Both the position numbers and the translations under genes were made by a program. Under the pieces are notes generated by a model. That model worked only from the letters and a program-made list of their open reading frames with translations. It made no database searches and was not told the DNA's origin. A DNA stretch of 64,000 nt from Fusobacterium gastrosuis (GTDB taxonomy: Bacteria; Fusobacteriota; Fusobacteriia; Fusobacteriales; Fusobacteriaceae), in NCBI RefSeq assembly GCF_900095285.1, contig NZ_LT607734.1:434001-498000 (forward strand). Reading direction: 5' to 3'. This document shows, in pieces, positions 51,146-60,792 of the stretch (position 1 is the first letter of the stretch; each line of letters starts with the position of its first letter).

Positions 51146-51805
51146 CTATTTAAAGATTTCTCCAGCCTCTTTATACCATAGCAACAAATCCATTTCGTCC
51201 ATAGGAATTTTTACAAACTTACAATATTCCTTCATTTTCTTTTCTATTTCAATATATATTTTAGGGCTTAAGTTCTTAGGTATCTCTTCAATTACACCTA
51301 ATTTTTGTAAATTTTTTAAAATATGTCTATCTAATATTGCAATTTCTTGACCAAAACCTACATTTCTCAAGAAATGTCCCGCTTCTTTATAAGACATCCC
51401 TTTTATATTCTTCACTATCCAATCTCTTTTTTCAAAAACATTATTAAATGAATTAAAAAAATCTTTTGTTATTATTTTCCCCGTTTTTTTATCTTTCATT
51501 TGTTCTCTTAATTCAACTAAGTATCTTGATTTATTATTTTTAAATCTCACAATATTTAAGTATTTAACTAATTCTTCAGCAGAACCTGTAAAAATTAAAT
51601 TTGCTTCTTTCAGATTTGTTATAGCTTTCCATGCATTAACTGCTTTAGATTGAGGAGTCAAGATACAAAAAGATAATTCTAAATGTATATCTTCATTACT
51701 TCCGTTTTCCCAAATATCCTTAAATTCTTTTAATCTCTTCTTTATATCAGGTTTAATTTTTAAATAGATTTCTTCTATTTCTTTAAAATATGTATTTTTC
51801 TCCAT
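51146..51805 (-). CDS. ogg: 8-oxoguanine DNA glycosylase/AP lyase (Ogg2-like)
   Basis: Base-excision repair enzyme of the HhH-GPD fold removing 8-oxoguanine and cutting the abasic site. The 219-residue protein is the short archaeal-type Ogg2: 'LSFCILTPQSKAVNAWKAI', then the helix-hairpin-helix with catalytic Lys140 in 'IKGMSYKEAGHFLRNVGFG' and Asp159 in 'IAILDRHILKNLQ'. It ends 'MDLLLWYKEAGEIFK', as in this family, where the C-terminal Lys/Phe reads the base. Single gene. Confidence 0.9.
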   Translation of the reverse strand: MEKNTYFKEIEEIYLKIKPDIKKRLKEFKDIWENGSNEDIHLELSFCILTPQSKAVNAWKAITNLKEANLIFTGSAEELVKYLNIVRFKNNKSRYLVELREQMKDKKTGKIITKDFFNSFNNVFEKRDWIVKNIKGMSYKEAGHFLRNVGFGQEIAILDRHILKNLQKLGVIEEIPKNLSPKIYIEIEKKMKEYCKFVKIPMDEMDLLLWYKEAGEIFK

Positions 51806-51966
51806 AAACTTCCTCTTTTACTTTTTTTATATTGTAACATATAATTGAAACAAAAAAATTAATTATAAAAAAATTATTTTAATAGTCTAATTAGAGCTCT
51901 CTCATTATTTTGTTACTTAGTAATACATTAAAACACATTAACTTATATTTTCCTATATAAAAATAT

Positions 51967-51992
51967 AAAAAAGGGAGTTTAACTCCCTTTTA
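51967..51992 (-). terminator. Terminator after ctfB
   Basis: AAGGGAGTT / AACTCCCTT around one base, followed by T5 and A/T bases on the minus strand, overlapping the region just past the ctfB stop. Confidence 0.8.
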
Positions 51993-51996
51993 TTCT

Positions 51997-52677
51997 TTAT
52001 AATTCAAGCATTTCTTCTAAAGTTTCCGCAACCATTAGTTTTGGTTCAGTAGCTGCTTGAATTTCTTCAACTGTGTAATCTTTATTTTTCTTTGTTAATA
52101 AAAGTCCTTTTTCTGTAACTTTTATTACTCCCATTTCTGTAACTATCCAGTCAACACATTTTTTACCAGTTAAAGGTAATGAACATTCATTAAGAATTTT
52201 TAAAGACCCTTTTTGAGTATGTTCCATAGCAACTATTACCAATTCAGCTCCTGTAACTAAATCCATAGCTCCACCCATACCAGGAACCATTTTTCCAGGT
52301 ATCATATAATTTGCTAAATTTCCATCTTTATCAACTTGTAGTGCTCCTAACACAGTTGCTTTTAGATGTCCTCCTCTAACAATTCCAAATGATACATTTG
52401 AATCAAAAAATGCTCCATCTATTGTGATTGAAGAAGGAAGTCCTCCTGCATTTGAAATATGAGGATCATACAAAGGATCATCCACACCTTTTGGTGAAGG
52501 TCCTATTCCTACAAATCCATTTTCTGAATGAAGAATCAAATTTGCTCCTTCTGGTAAAAAGTTTGGAACTCTTGTTGGAAGTCCTATCCCTAAATTAACA
52601 AGTCCTCCATCTATTAATGTTGCAACATTTTTTGCAATAAAATTTTGCAATGTATCTTTATCCATATCTCTAGCCAT
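51997..52677 (-). CDS. ctfB: Acetoacetate/butyrate-type CoA-transferase, beta subunit
   Basis: Catalytic subunit of a 3-oxoacid CoA-transferase that exchanges CoA between acetate/butyrate and acetoacetate. With the start at ATG 52677 (GGAGGT seven bases before) it has 226 residues. The active-site Glu is at position 52 in 'ILHSENGFVGIGP', with 'GGHLKATVLGALQVDKDGNL' and 'GMGGAMDLVTGAELVIVAME' following. It overlaps the alpha subunit gene by eight bases. The enzyme supports butyrate or lysine fermentation in related anaerobes. Confidence 0.93.
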   Translation of the reverse strand: MARDMDKDTLQNFIAKNVATLIDGGLVNLGIGLPTRVPNFLPEGANLILHSENGFVGIGPSPKGVDDPLYDPHISNAGGLPSSITIDGAFFDSNVSFGIVRGGHLKATVLGALQVDKDGNLANYMIPGKMVPGMGGAMDLVTGAELVIVAMEHTQKGSLKILNECSLPLTGKKCVDWIVTEMGVIKVTEKGLLLTKKNKDYTVEEIQAATEPKLMVAETLEEMLEL

Positions 52678-53335
52678 TGATAGCACCTCCATCAATTATA
52701 TAATCAACCAATACCCCTGGAACTTTTACTTCATCTTGAGAAATTTGTCCAACTTCTACAACCTTTTCAGCATAAACAATAGTTATCTTTGATGCTCCTG
52801 CCATAGCTACATTGTAGTTTTGAGTTGAACCATGATATTTTAAATTTCCTGCTTTATCTGCAACATTAGCAAAAATTAATGATACATCTCCTCTTTTTGC
52901 AAGTTCCAAAAGATATTCTTTTCCATCAATAGTTATTTTTTGTTTTCCTTTTTCTACTTCAGTTCCAACACCTGTCGGAGTTAATATTCCACCAAGACCA
53001 TATGCTCCTGCTCTAACTTGTTCAATTAAAGTTCCTTGAGGAACTAAGTTTACTTCAGTTTCATTTTCACTCATTTGTCTACCAGTTTCTTTATTTGTCC
53101 CAATATGAGATGCATAAATAGTTTTAAATTTTTTTGCTACTACTAATTTTCCAATTCCTCTATCCACAAACGAAGTATCATTTGCTATTAAAGTAAAGTT
53201 ACCTTTGTCTGTTTCAACTAAAGCATCAATCACTTTAAGAGGAGATCCAACAGCCAAGAAGCCACCAATCATAAGAGTGTCTCCATCTTTAATCATATCT
53301 ACGGCTTCTTTTATTGAAACCAATTTGTTTTTCAT
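52670..53335 (-). CDS. ctfA: Acetoacetate/butyrate-type CoA-transferase, alpha subunit
   Basis: CoA-binding subunit partner of ctfB. The 221-residue protein has 'DGDTLMIGGFLAVGSPLKVI' with the oxyanion-hole glycines, 'NLVPQGTLIEQVRAGAYGLG' and 'GGILTPTGVGTEVEKGK', the usual signature of the AtoD/CtfA group. ATG with AAGGAGG. Its stop lies inside the start of ctfB, so translation is coupled. Gene atoB (thiolase) is not nearby. Confidence 0.93.
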   Translation of the reverse strand: MKNKLVSIKEAVDMIKDGDTLMIGGFLAVGSPLKVIDALVETDKGNFTLIANDTSFVDRGIGKLVVAKKFKTIYASHIGTNKETGRQMSENETEVNLVPQGTLIEQVRAGAYGLGGILTPTGVGTEVEKGKQKITIDGKEYLLELAKRGDVSLIFANVADKAGNLKYHGSTQNYNVAMAGASKITIVYAEKVVEVGQISQDEVKVPGVLVDYIIDGGAING

Positions 53336-53375
53336 AGTTATCCTCCTTAATTTTTTATTTTCACTTTATAAAGAA

Positions 53376-53381
53376 AGTATA
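53376..53381 (-). promoter_or_regulatory. -10 element before ctfA
   Basis: TATACT with an extended TGA, 41 bases before the ctfA start; the -35 is only a T-run. It would allow ctfAB to be transcribed separately from atoE. Confidence 0.4.
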
Positions 53382-53439
53382 TCATTTTTTTATAAATTAA
53401 AAAAGCTATTTTTATTTCCTTATTTGAACTATTTTTTCA

Positions 53440-54816
53440 TTAAAATAACAAAAATCCTGTACAAATAAATATTCCTGATACAATTGTCACTATTAGGCAA
53501 TATCCCATTATATCTTTTGCACCTAAACCTGCTATCCCTAAAGCTGGTAAAGCCCAGAATGGTTGTATCATATTTGTCCAAGCATCTCCCCAAGCTATTG
53601 CCAAGGCTGATTTAGCTGCTGATACTCCTATAGCTTGTCCCGCTGGCATAACTATTGGAGCTTGAACTGCCCATTGTCCACCACCTGATGGTACAAAGAA
53701 ATTTACCACTCCAGCACTTATAAATGAAAATACTGGGAATGTTCTTGGTGTTGAAATATTTACGAAGAAGTTTGACATTAATACAGCCAATGATTTTCCA
53801 TCTACATCTGCTGCAACCATTATCCCCATAATTCCAGCATAGAATGGAAATTGCAATAATATTCCAGATGCACCCTTTGTCGCTTCTGCAACTGCTGATA
53901 TATATCTTTTAGGTGTTCCATGTAAAAATATTCCTAAAAATAAAAATATAAAGTTTACTATATTTAAGTTTAGTGCAAAACCTTTTGTTATTAAGTAATT
54001 AATTATATACGCAAATCCCATAATCGATAAAAGTAATGAAATTACTCTACTATTTTCTAGCTTTTCAGCTGGAGTCATTTTCGCTCTATCAATTTCTTCA
54101 ATAATAGGTTCTTCTAATAATTTAGGGTCAACTTCAACCACTTCATCCTTACTTGGGAACATAGCCATATTTAAAAGTGGTAATATTATCAATAGTCCCA
54201 CTACTATAAATAAATTCATTGGTGAAAATAATGTTTGACTTACAGGTATTGCTTCTGTTATTGCACCTGCAGTTTGCTTAGCTAAACCTTCTCCACCACT
54301 AGCTAATTGTAATGGAATTGAACCTGAAAATCCTCCATGCCACACTAAAAATCCTGTATAAGCTGAAGCAATAAGTAATCTATAATCTACTCCCTTAACT
54401 TTTTTTGCAATTTCTTTTGCAAATATAGCTCCTATAACTAAACCAAATCCCCAGTTTAATACACATGCTATGGCAGATACAACTGAAACTATTATAATAG
54501 CTTGCTTAGGCCCCTTAATTTTAGATGCCATTGACGATAAAATCTTCTTAAAAAAATTAGAACTTGCCATTGCATGACCAGTTACTAAAACTAGAGCCAT
54601 TTGCATTGAAAATCCAAGTAATGACCAAAATCCTCCAACCCATGAATTGATAAGTTCTAAAACTGAAAGCTTAGTAAATACTAATGCTCCTCCAAAAACT
54701 AAAAATGTAAGTAATGCACAAAATATAAATGGATCAGGTAAATATCTTTGCATTAGGTACACACAAGCTGATGTAAATTTTTTGAAAAAACCTTTTCTTT
54801 CTTTTACGTTTTGCAT
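53440..54816 (-). CDS. atoE: Short-chain fatty acid transporter AtoE
   Basis: Inner-membrane carrier of short-chain fatty acids such as butyrate. The 458-residue protein has about ten to twelve hydrophobic segments, 'YLPDPFIFCALLTFLVFGG', 'NWGFGLVIGAIFAKEIAKK', 'YTGFLVWHGGFSGSIPL', 'FFVPSGGGQWAVQAPIVMPA' and 'GDAWTNMIQPFWALPALGIA', all typical for the AtoE family. It lies upstream of ctfAB in the same direction, so imported acid can be activated at once. Confidence 0.93.
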   Translation of the reverse strand: MQNVKERKGFFKKFTSACVYLMQRYLPDPFIFCALLTFLVFGGALVFTKLSVLELINSWVGGFWSLLGFSMQMALVLVTGHAMASSNFFKKILSSMASKIKGPKQAIIIVSVVSAIACVLNWGFGLVIGAIFAKEIAKKVKGVDYRLLIASAYTGFLVWHGGFSGSIPLQLASGGEGLAKQTAGAITEAIPVSQTLFSPMNLFIVVGLLIILPLLNMAMFPSKDEVVEVDPKLLEEPIIEEIDRAKMTPAEKLENSRVISLLLSIMGFAYIINYLITKGFALNLNIVNFIFLFLGIFLHGTPKRYISAVAEATKGASGILLQFPFYAGIMGIMVAADVDGKSLAVLMSNFFVNISTPRTFPVFSFISAGVVNFFVPSGGGQWAVQAPIVMPAGQAIGVSAAKSALAIAWGDAWTNMIQPFWALPALGIAGLGAKDIMGYCLIVTIVSGIFICTGFLLF

Positions 54817-54856
54817 ATTTCACTCCTTAAAAATTTAATTAAAATTATCTTAATAA

Positions 54857-54885
54857 ATCATATACTTTTTATTTTGGAAAGTCAA
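54857..54885 (-). promoter_or_regulatory. Promoter of atoE
   Basis: -35 TTGACT (54880-54885), 17 bases, -10 TATGAT (54857-54862), 41 bases before the ATG. Confidence 0.7.
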
Positions 54886-54915
54886 TACCATTGAAGTTTT
54901 ATTTAAGTTTTTTAT

Positions 54916-54949
54916 AAAAAAAATGCTACTATTATGTAGCATTTTTTTA
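54916..54949. terminator. Terminator after the type Va autotransporter
   Basis: AAAATGCTAC / GTAGCATTTT with a 6-nt loop and T-runs on both strands. On the minus strand it ends the autotransporter transcript just before the atoE promoter. Confidence 0.8.
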
Positions 54950-55014
54950 CTTTTATTTTAATTATCGTTCTATCAAAAAATTATTTTTATATATTTTCTT
55001 TCATGTTAATATTC

Positions 55015-58008
55015 TTACCATGAATATTTTAAACCTAAAGTTCCACGATATGATTTATTCTTTAAATTGTGACTTAAAGCTCTTTCATAGCCAATATTTG
55101 TATATAAAGAAAATCCTTTTGTAAATAGATATTCCATCCCTACCCCTATTTCTGCTACAGTTCTTGCATATTTTTCTTCTATTTTATCTTCTCCTATTTT
55201 TACTTTTACTTCATTGGTAAAATCATGCCATACATTTACTGAAGTAAACATAGATAAATTAGATGTTTTAGAATCATTTAAAATCCTAAATCCTAAACGC
55301 CCTTTAAAGGTATTCTCGTTGTCATATTTTATATTACGAACCCCATCTGAAAAGTTTTTTAAATTCATATGTTGATATACGAATTGACTTTGAGGTTCTA
55401 AATACCAATCATTCAAAATTTCATATGACTTTCCTATTTCTGCAGACAGTGTTAAGGCTTCTGCTCTTTGATTTACATCAGTTTCTTCTTTAATCTTATA
55501 CTTATTATTTATAAAAGAAAATTGTGCTAACAAGTCAATATATCTTTTATCATTAAAGTAGGTTGTTCTATTTAATCCTATACTCAAAGCTTCGCTATCT
55601 ATTTTCCCTGTATATTTATCAGCTACAATTCTTCCATTTTCGGCTCTATATTTATCATAAAATTTTGTTTGTGCTTCTGTATGTGTCACATATACCCCTG
55701 TATTTCTTTGATTTCCATTCTCATCATATTTTATGTCGAATTCATATCCTGCTTGTAAACCATATAAATCCATATTCATTTCAAAACGATTTTTACCTTT
55801 ATTTTCTAAATTCTTTCCAAAAGTACGGAACCATACTTCATTTTTCATATTTTCATCAATAAATTTATTCTTACCTTTTCTTTCGTGAAGAGTTCCAATA
55901 CTTGTATATCCTAAGTCTCTATTCATTTTTGAAACGCCTGTATATGCTGGAACTACTCCACTATATATAGTATTTTGTGTTACATTATTCCAATTATTAT
56001 TTGAGCTATTATTTTCATTTTTATTAATTTCATTATTTTCTAATGCACCTAAAGTCCAGAAAAATACTCTTTTTCCATTTTCAATTTTGCTTGCTAACTG
56101 AACTTCTCCGGCTCCATTCGTTTTTGTTTTTCCAATGAAAGTATTTTCTGCTGCTTTATTTGCACTTCCTATTTCAATGACATTTGGAGAATTTTGAACC
56201 TTATTTGCAATTTTTGTTATGTCGCCATCAATTAGATTTCTAGTTCCATCTTTACTAATTCCAATAACTTCTGTTTGTCCTTTAACTTCTCCACTTACAT
56301 ATAATTTATCAGAACTAGATGTTGTTTCATCTTTATTCCAAAGTGTATTTATCTCTAATTTAGCTCCATTCAAGCCCTCATAATTCCCATAAATATAAAG
56401 CATATCATTATATTTTTCATTCTTCATCGTTATAAGTCCTGAATCATTGACTAAATTTCCACTTTCATTTCCCAAAGTTAAATTATAGGCTTCATCATCT
56501 ACTAACCCTAAGTTTGTCGCATCAATTTTCCCGCTATTTTTTAATTTAATACTTGTCACATTTGATTTTATATCTTTATTTTGAAGTTTCCATGTAGAAT
56601 TATTATCAATATTTAAAATAATCTTCCCTGAATCAGAATTTCCTGCATATCCTCCACCTATTTTCCCTTCAATTAATGCTCCATCTTTTAAATTTACAGT
56701 TATTTCACCATTATTTCTTGCATATATTAAATAGGAATTTGGAGTATCAGTTGCTTTTACTTCAGTATTTCCACCACTTAGATTCAAAGTTGCATTTTTT
56801 ACTCCTGACTCAACTAAAATTAAATTTTGATTTATTCTATCAAAATTTTTACCATCATAATTAGTTGAGATTTTAGCATCTTTCAGACTAACTATTTGAT
56901 TGTTTCCTAATATTTTTTTCAGTTGTTCTTTATCTTCTTTAGTATCACTTTCATCTATATAGCTCTCAAATCCTTTAAATATAATAGCTGTTCCAGCAGT
57001 TTTAAGATTAGTTGAACTATCTTTAAAATCTGCCTTTAACTCTCCACCAGTTCCAACAATAGCTATTCCCACTGAATTTGGACTTTTTGTTGTATCTATA
57101 TTTAACTTAGCTTTATTCTTTATAAGTCCCGATGTCTTAAAATTTAACTCATCCACCATTCCTATTTTAATTCCTGCAGTTTCAAGAGTTTTTTCTCCAC
57201 CATTTAAAACTATATTAGTATTATTTAAGTCTACTTCAGTATCTACTGCAGCAACATAAATTCCATTCATTGTATCAGGATTTTGTTTTTCACTTTTATC
57301 TTCTATTTTTATATCTAAATCCTTATTTATTACAAAAGAAATATCTCCACCATATTTTTTTTCTTCTTTATAAATACTTATCCCATCTAAGCCATACGCA
57401 AATAAATCCCCATCTGAATTTTTAGTGTTTGATATATTTATTTTTACATTATCCGCTTCAAATTTTGTCAAATTACCTTTTTCAACTATTTTATTTAATT
57501 CTATCCCTGTTGTAGTTCCTTCCTCGTTATTATCTTCATCATATTTTTTTTCACTTGAATGAATCAAATCTATATTTAGATTTTTGGCATTGAAATTAGC
57601 CCCATCATTCAAATTAAGTCCAACAGAAATTGTATTCTCTCCATTTTCTTCTGGCAAAGTACTTATATTTAAAGTATCAGCTTTAAATTGGGATTTTTCT
57701 CCCATATCTGATTTCATCCTAACACCTGTTACTGATGTATAGTCAACATCATTTCTCGCAACACCAATCTCTAACTTACGCAATGAAGTCCCATCTACAG
57801 AAGAATTTCCTTCAACTAGAATAGCATTGTACTTAATGTCAAATTCTCCTTCATCAACTAAAATATTTTTTTCCACATCATTTATTTTATACTTTGAGTC
57901 TCCTTTTATATGTAGCCATTCTCCAGAATATAATTCTGCACTTAAACTAATAAATGCCATAATTCCAAAAATCTTCTTTAGATATCCTTGTCTTCTACGA
58001 TTTTTCAT
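55015..58008 (-). CDS. Autotransporter with outer-membrane beta-barrel (type Va)
   Basis: Surface protein of 997 residues. A signal peptide (about 1-28) with a basic start 'MKNRRRQGYLKKIF' leads to a passenger (about 30-700) rich in Asn, Lys and Asp. Its short repeating strands ('NISTLPEENGENTISVGLNL', 'ATLNLSGGNTEVKATD') are consistent with a beta-helix. The translocator (about 725-997) begins with 'NEVWFRTFGKN' and ends 'GTLGLKYSW', with the aromatic last residue that the BAM complex recognises. No protease triad or RGD is visible. The passenger resembles no named fusobacterial adhesin that I can identify; a role in adhesion is inference. Confidence 0.9.
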   Translation of the reverse strand: MKNRRRQGYLKKIFGIMAFISLSAELYSGEWLHIKGDSKYKINDVEKNILVDEGEFDIKYNAILVEGNSSVDGTSLRKLEIGVARNDVDYTSVTGVRMKSDMGEKSQFKADTLNISTLPEENGENTISVGLNLNDGANFNAKNLNIDLIHSSEKKYDEDNNEEGTTTGIELNKIVEKGNLTKFEADNVKINISNTKNSDGDLFAYGLDGISIYKEEKKYGGDISFVINKDLDIKIEDKSEKQNPDTMNGIYVAAVDTEVDLNNTNIVLNGGEKTLETAGIKIGMVDELNFKTSGLIKNKAKLNIDTTKSPNSVGIAIVGTGGELKADFKDSSTNLKTAGTAIIFKGFESYIDESDTKEDKEQLKKILGNNQIVSLKDAKISTNYDGKNFDRINQNLILVESGVKNATLNLSGGNTEVKATDTPNSYLIYARNNGEITVNLKDGALIEGKIGGGYAGNSDSGKIILNIDNNSTWKLQNKDIKSNVTSIKLKNSGKIDATNLGLVDDEAYNLTLGNESGNLVNDSGLITMKNEKYNDMLYIYGNYEGLNGAKLEINTLWNKDETTSSSDKLYVSGEVKGQTEVIGISKDGTRNLIDGDITKIANKVQNSPNVIEIGSANKAAENTFIGKTKTNGAGEVQLASKIENGKRVFFWTLGALENNEINKNENNSSNNNWNNVTQNTIYSGVVPAYTGVSKMNRDLGYTSIGTLHERKGKNKFIDENMKNEVWFRTFGKNLENKGKNRFEMNMDLYGLQAGYEFDIKYDENGNQRNTGVYVTHTEAQTKFYDKYRAENGRIVADKYTGKIDSEALSIGLNRTTYFNDKRYIDLLAQFSFINNKYKIKEETDVNQRAEALTLSAEIGKSYEILNDWYLEPQSQFVYQHMNLKNFSDGVRNIKYDNENTFKGRLGFRILNDSKTSNLSMFTSVNVWHDFTNEVKVKIGEDKIEEKYARTVAEIGVGMEYLFTKGFSLYTNIGYERALSHNLKNKSYRGTLGLKYSW

Positions 58009-58047
58009 AAAGAACTCCTTTTTTTATATTTTTAAACTTTATTTTCT

Positions 58048-58075
58048 ATTTTAACTCATTTTTTTTAAAAAACAA
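58048..58075 (-). promoter_or_regulatory. Promoter of the type Va autotransporter
   Basis: TTGTTT (58070-58075), 16 bases, TAAAAT (58048-58053), 40 bases before the ATG. Confidence 0.5.
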
Positions 58076-58239
58076 ATATATTTTTATAAATTATTTTAAA
58101 AAATATAATAAATTACTACTTCTTTAATGAATTAAAAATATTAAGTATGAGTTTTATCTATCCATAAATCATAAATTTTTAAAAATATAAATAATTTTCC
58201 ATTTTTTTGAAAAATTTTTCTATTTTTTATATAAATAAA

Positions 58240-58291
58240 AAAGGCTGTTACAATTTGATGACAAAAATCATCTATTTGTAACAGCTTTATT
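58240..58291 (-). terminator. Terminator after copA
   Basis: Long stem CTGTTACAA / TTGTAACAG with an inner GATGA / TCATC and a small internal loop, followed by TTTTTT on the minus strand. Confidence 0.85.
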
Positions 58292-58293
58292 TT

Positions 58294-60564
58294 TTACTTA
58301 AATCTTTTTAATCTCAAAGCATTAGTCACAACAGAAACTGAACTCATACCCATTGCAAACCCCGCTATCATTGGATTTAATAAATGCCCATTTATTAAGT
58401 ATAACAGCCCTGCTGCTATTGGTATTCCCACAACATTATATATAAACGCCCAAAATAAATTTTGCTTTATATTTTTTATAGTGGCCTTACTCAATCTAAT
58501 AGCTGTTAAAACTGTATTAATATTTTTGTTCATTAAAACTATATCCGCACTCTCTATTGCAATATCTGTTCCGCTGCCTACTGCAATTCCAATATCTGCT
58601 TGAGCAAGTGCTGGTGAATCATTTATTCCATCTCCAACCATCGCCACTTTTAAACCTTTTTCTTGTAATTCTTTTATTTTTTTATACTTATCTTCCGGAC
58701 TTACTTCAGCTAGAATATTTTCTATTCCCAATAAATCTGCCATAGCTTTTGCTGTCTTATAGTTATCACCTGTCAGCATATAGCTTTCAACCTTATTATC
58801 TTTTAAATTCTTAACTAATTCTCTGCTTTCCTCCCTTGGTACATCTGCAAGTAACAGTATTGCTATCAATTCTCCTTCTGTTGCTAAAAATACTGCTGTT
58901 CTTCCTAATTTTTCATATTTTTCTATTTCAGACTCAAGATCATGCTTTATTCCATAATCTAATAGTAATTTTCTATTCCCTAAAATATATTTTTTAGAAT
59001 TTATTTCAGCTTCAACACCTCTTCCAGAGATTGATATAAATTTTTCTGTTTGATAAAATTGTATTTCTTTTTCTTTTGCAGCCTCATAAATAGCTTTTCC
59101 TAAAGGATGCTCTGAGTTTGATTCTAAAGTAGCTGCTATTTTTAAAATTTCATTCTTATCCAATTTGGTCAAAATATCAACCAATTTGGGTTCTCCTTTA
59201 GTTAATGTTCCTGTTTTATCAAAAACTATTGTATTAATATTTCCTAATCTTTCTAGAGCTTCCCCAGATTTTATAAGTATCCCTAATTCTGCTCCCTTTC
59301 CTGTTCCAACCATAATAGCTGTTGGTGTTGCAAGTCCTAAAGAACAAGGGCATGCAATTATCAATACTGATACGAATATTGTTAGCACAAATTCAACAGA
59401 GCTTCCATCTATTTTTACAAAATTATATTTTATAGCCAATGACCAAATTAAAACAGCAAATATTGCAATTCCAATTACAGTAGGAACAAAATATAGTGAA
59501 ATCATATCCGCAAGTTTTGCAATTGGTGCCTTTGTCATTTGTGCGTCTTCAACCAATTTTGCAATCTTAGATAGTAAAGTTTCTCCTTTTGTTGCAAGAG
59601 TTTTTATTTTTAAACTTCCGTCTTTATTTATACTTCCACTATATACCTTATGCCCTTTTTCTTTCTCAATAGGTATACTCTCTCCAGTTAACATAGCTTC
59701 ATCAACCGTACTATGCCCATCTATAACTTCTCCATCAACTGGAATTTTTTCTCCTGGTTTTACTAAGACTAAATCTCCTTGGCTAACTTCATCTATGTCT
59801 ACCTCTATTATTTCATCATTTCTAATAATATTTGCTTTTTTAGATTGAAAATTAACTAATTTTTTTATAGCTTCTGAAGTTTTCCCTTTACTAAAATTTT
59901 CTAAATATTTTCCTATAACTATAAATGCAATTATCATTGTTGCCGATTCATAGTACAAAGAATGTATTTGATGATGATCTCCCAGATAAATTTTATAAGT
60001 TATATAAAGACTATATAAAAATGCTGCTCCAGTCCCTATTGCAATCAAACTATCCATATTCGGACTTTTTAAATATAATTGTTTCAGTCCAACTTTATAA
60101 AATTTTCTAGCTAAAATCATAACTGCTAAAGTCAAAAACAGCTGTAAATTTACAAAATTCAATATGTTTACTTCTGGTGAAATGATTTTAGGTAAATATA
60201 GCCCCATCATATGCCCCATGGAAACATACATTACTATAAGTGATAAGAAAACTATAATCTGAGATTTTTTTAATTCTTGTTTTATTTTTTTTTGAGTTAA
60301 ATTTTCTTCTTCCTTTATTTCTTCTTTCTTCTTAGGTTCATATCCTAGTTTTTTAATAATATTTATTATTTCACTCAATTTAATTTGACTTTCATCATAA
60401 CTGATATTTCCTATATTATTAGAAATATTTACAACTGCTTCTGTCACACCATTAGTCTTAGAAAGTTTTCTTTCTATTTTAGCTACACATGCCTGACAAG
60501 TAATTCCATCTATCTTTAATTCAATTTTTTTTAGATTATTTTTTTTTAAATCACTTTCATTCAT
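58294..60564 (-). CDS. copA: Copper-exporting P1B-type ATPase
   Basis: Inner-membrane pump that expels Cu(I). The 756-residue protein has one N-terminal metal-binding domain with 'GITCQACVAKIE' (Cys23, Cys26), eight membrane segments, 'LTGESIPIEKEKG' in the actuator, the transmembrane metal site CPC near residue 404 ('IACPCSLGLATPTAIMVG'), the phosphorylation site 'DKTGTLTKG', 'SEHPLGKAI' and 'MVGDGINDSPALAQADIG'. Nothing is missing. Its ATG overlaps the copZ stop by four bases. Confidence 0.95.
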   Translation of the reverse strand: MNESDLKKNNLKKIELKIDGITCQACVAKIERKLSKTNGVTEAVVNISNNIGNISYDESQIKLSEIINIIKKLGYEPKKKEEIKEEENLTQKKIKQELKKSQIIVFLSLIVMYVSMGHMMGLYLPKIISPEVNILNFVNLQLFLTLAVMILARKFYKVGLKQLYLKSPNMDSLIAIGTGAAFLYSLYITYKIYLGDHHQIHSLYYESATMIIAFIVIGKYLENFSKGKTSEAIKKLVNFQSKKANIIRNDEIIEVDIDEVSQGDLVLVKPGEKIPVDGEVIDGHSTVDEAMLTGESIPIEKEKGHKVYSGSINKDGSLKIKTLATKGETLLSKIAKLVEDAQMTKAPIAKLADMISLYFVPTVIGIAIFAVLIWSLAIKYNFVKIDGSSVEFVLTIFVSVLIIACPCSLGLATPTAIMVGTGKGAELGILIKSGEALERLGNINTIVFDKTGTLTKGEPKLVDILTKLDKNEILKIAATLESNSEHPLGKAIYEAAKEKEIQFYQTEKFISISGRGVEAEINSKKYILGNRKLLLDYGIKHDLESEIEKYEKLGRTAVFLATEGELIAILLLADVPREESRELVKNLKDNKVESYMLTGDNYKTAKAMADLLGIENILAEVSPEDKYKKIKELQEKGLKVAMVGDGINDSPALAQADIGIAVGSGTDIAIESADIVLMNKNINTVLTAIRLSKATIKNIKQNLFWAFIYNVVGIPIAAGLLYLINGHLLNPMIAGFAMGMSSVSVVTNALRLKRFK

Positions 60565-60758
60565 TCTAAAACCTCATATCCAGCATCATCTAATTCTTCA
60601 GCTACTTTTTTTAATATGCTTTCATCAGCCACATCTACTGTAGCTTCTCCTAATCTCACTTCATGAATAATCAATCCTTCAATCGCTCCTAAAGCTTCTC
60701 TTACTGATTTTATGCAATGTTCACAACCCATTCCATCTATTTTTATAACTTTTTTCAT
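60561..60758 (-). CDS. copZ: Copper chaperone CopZ (HMA domain)
   Basis: Small cytosolic copper carrier of 65 residues with a single ferredoxin-like HMA domain and the binding motif 'GMGCEHCIKSV' (Cys12, Cys15), and the typical end 'ELDDAGYEVLE'. It should hand Cu(I) to CopA and to the repressor CopY. It overlaps copA by four bases and lies 34 bases after copY. Confidence 0.93.
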   Translation of the reverse strand: MKKVIKIDGMGCEHCIKSVREALGAIEGLIIHEVRLGEATVDVADESILKKVAEELDDAGYEVLE

Positions 60759-60792
60759 ACTTATTCCTCCTACATTTTATTTATTTTATTCT

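Noticed and set aside
59165..59848. 227-codon plus-strand frame opposite copA.
   Set aside because: Antisense shadow of a conserved P-type ATPase without initiation signals.
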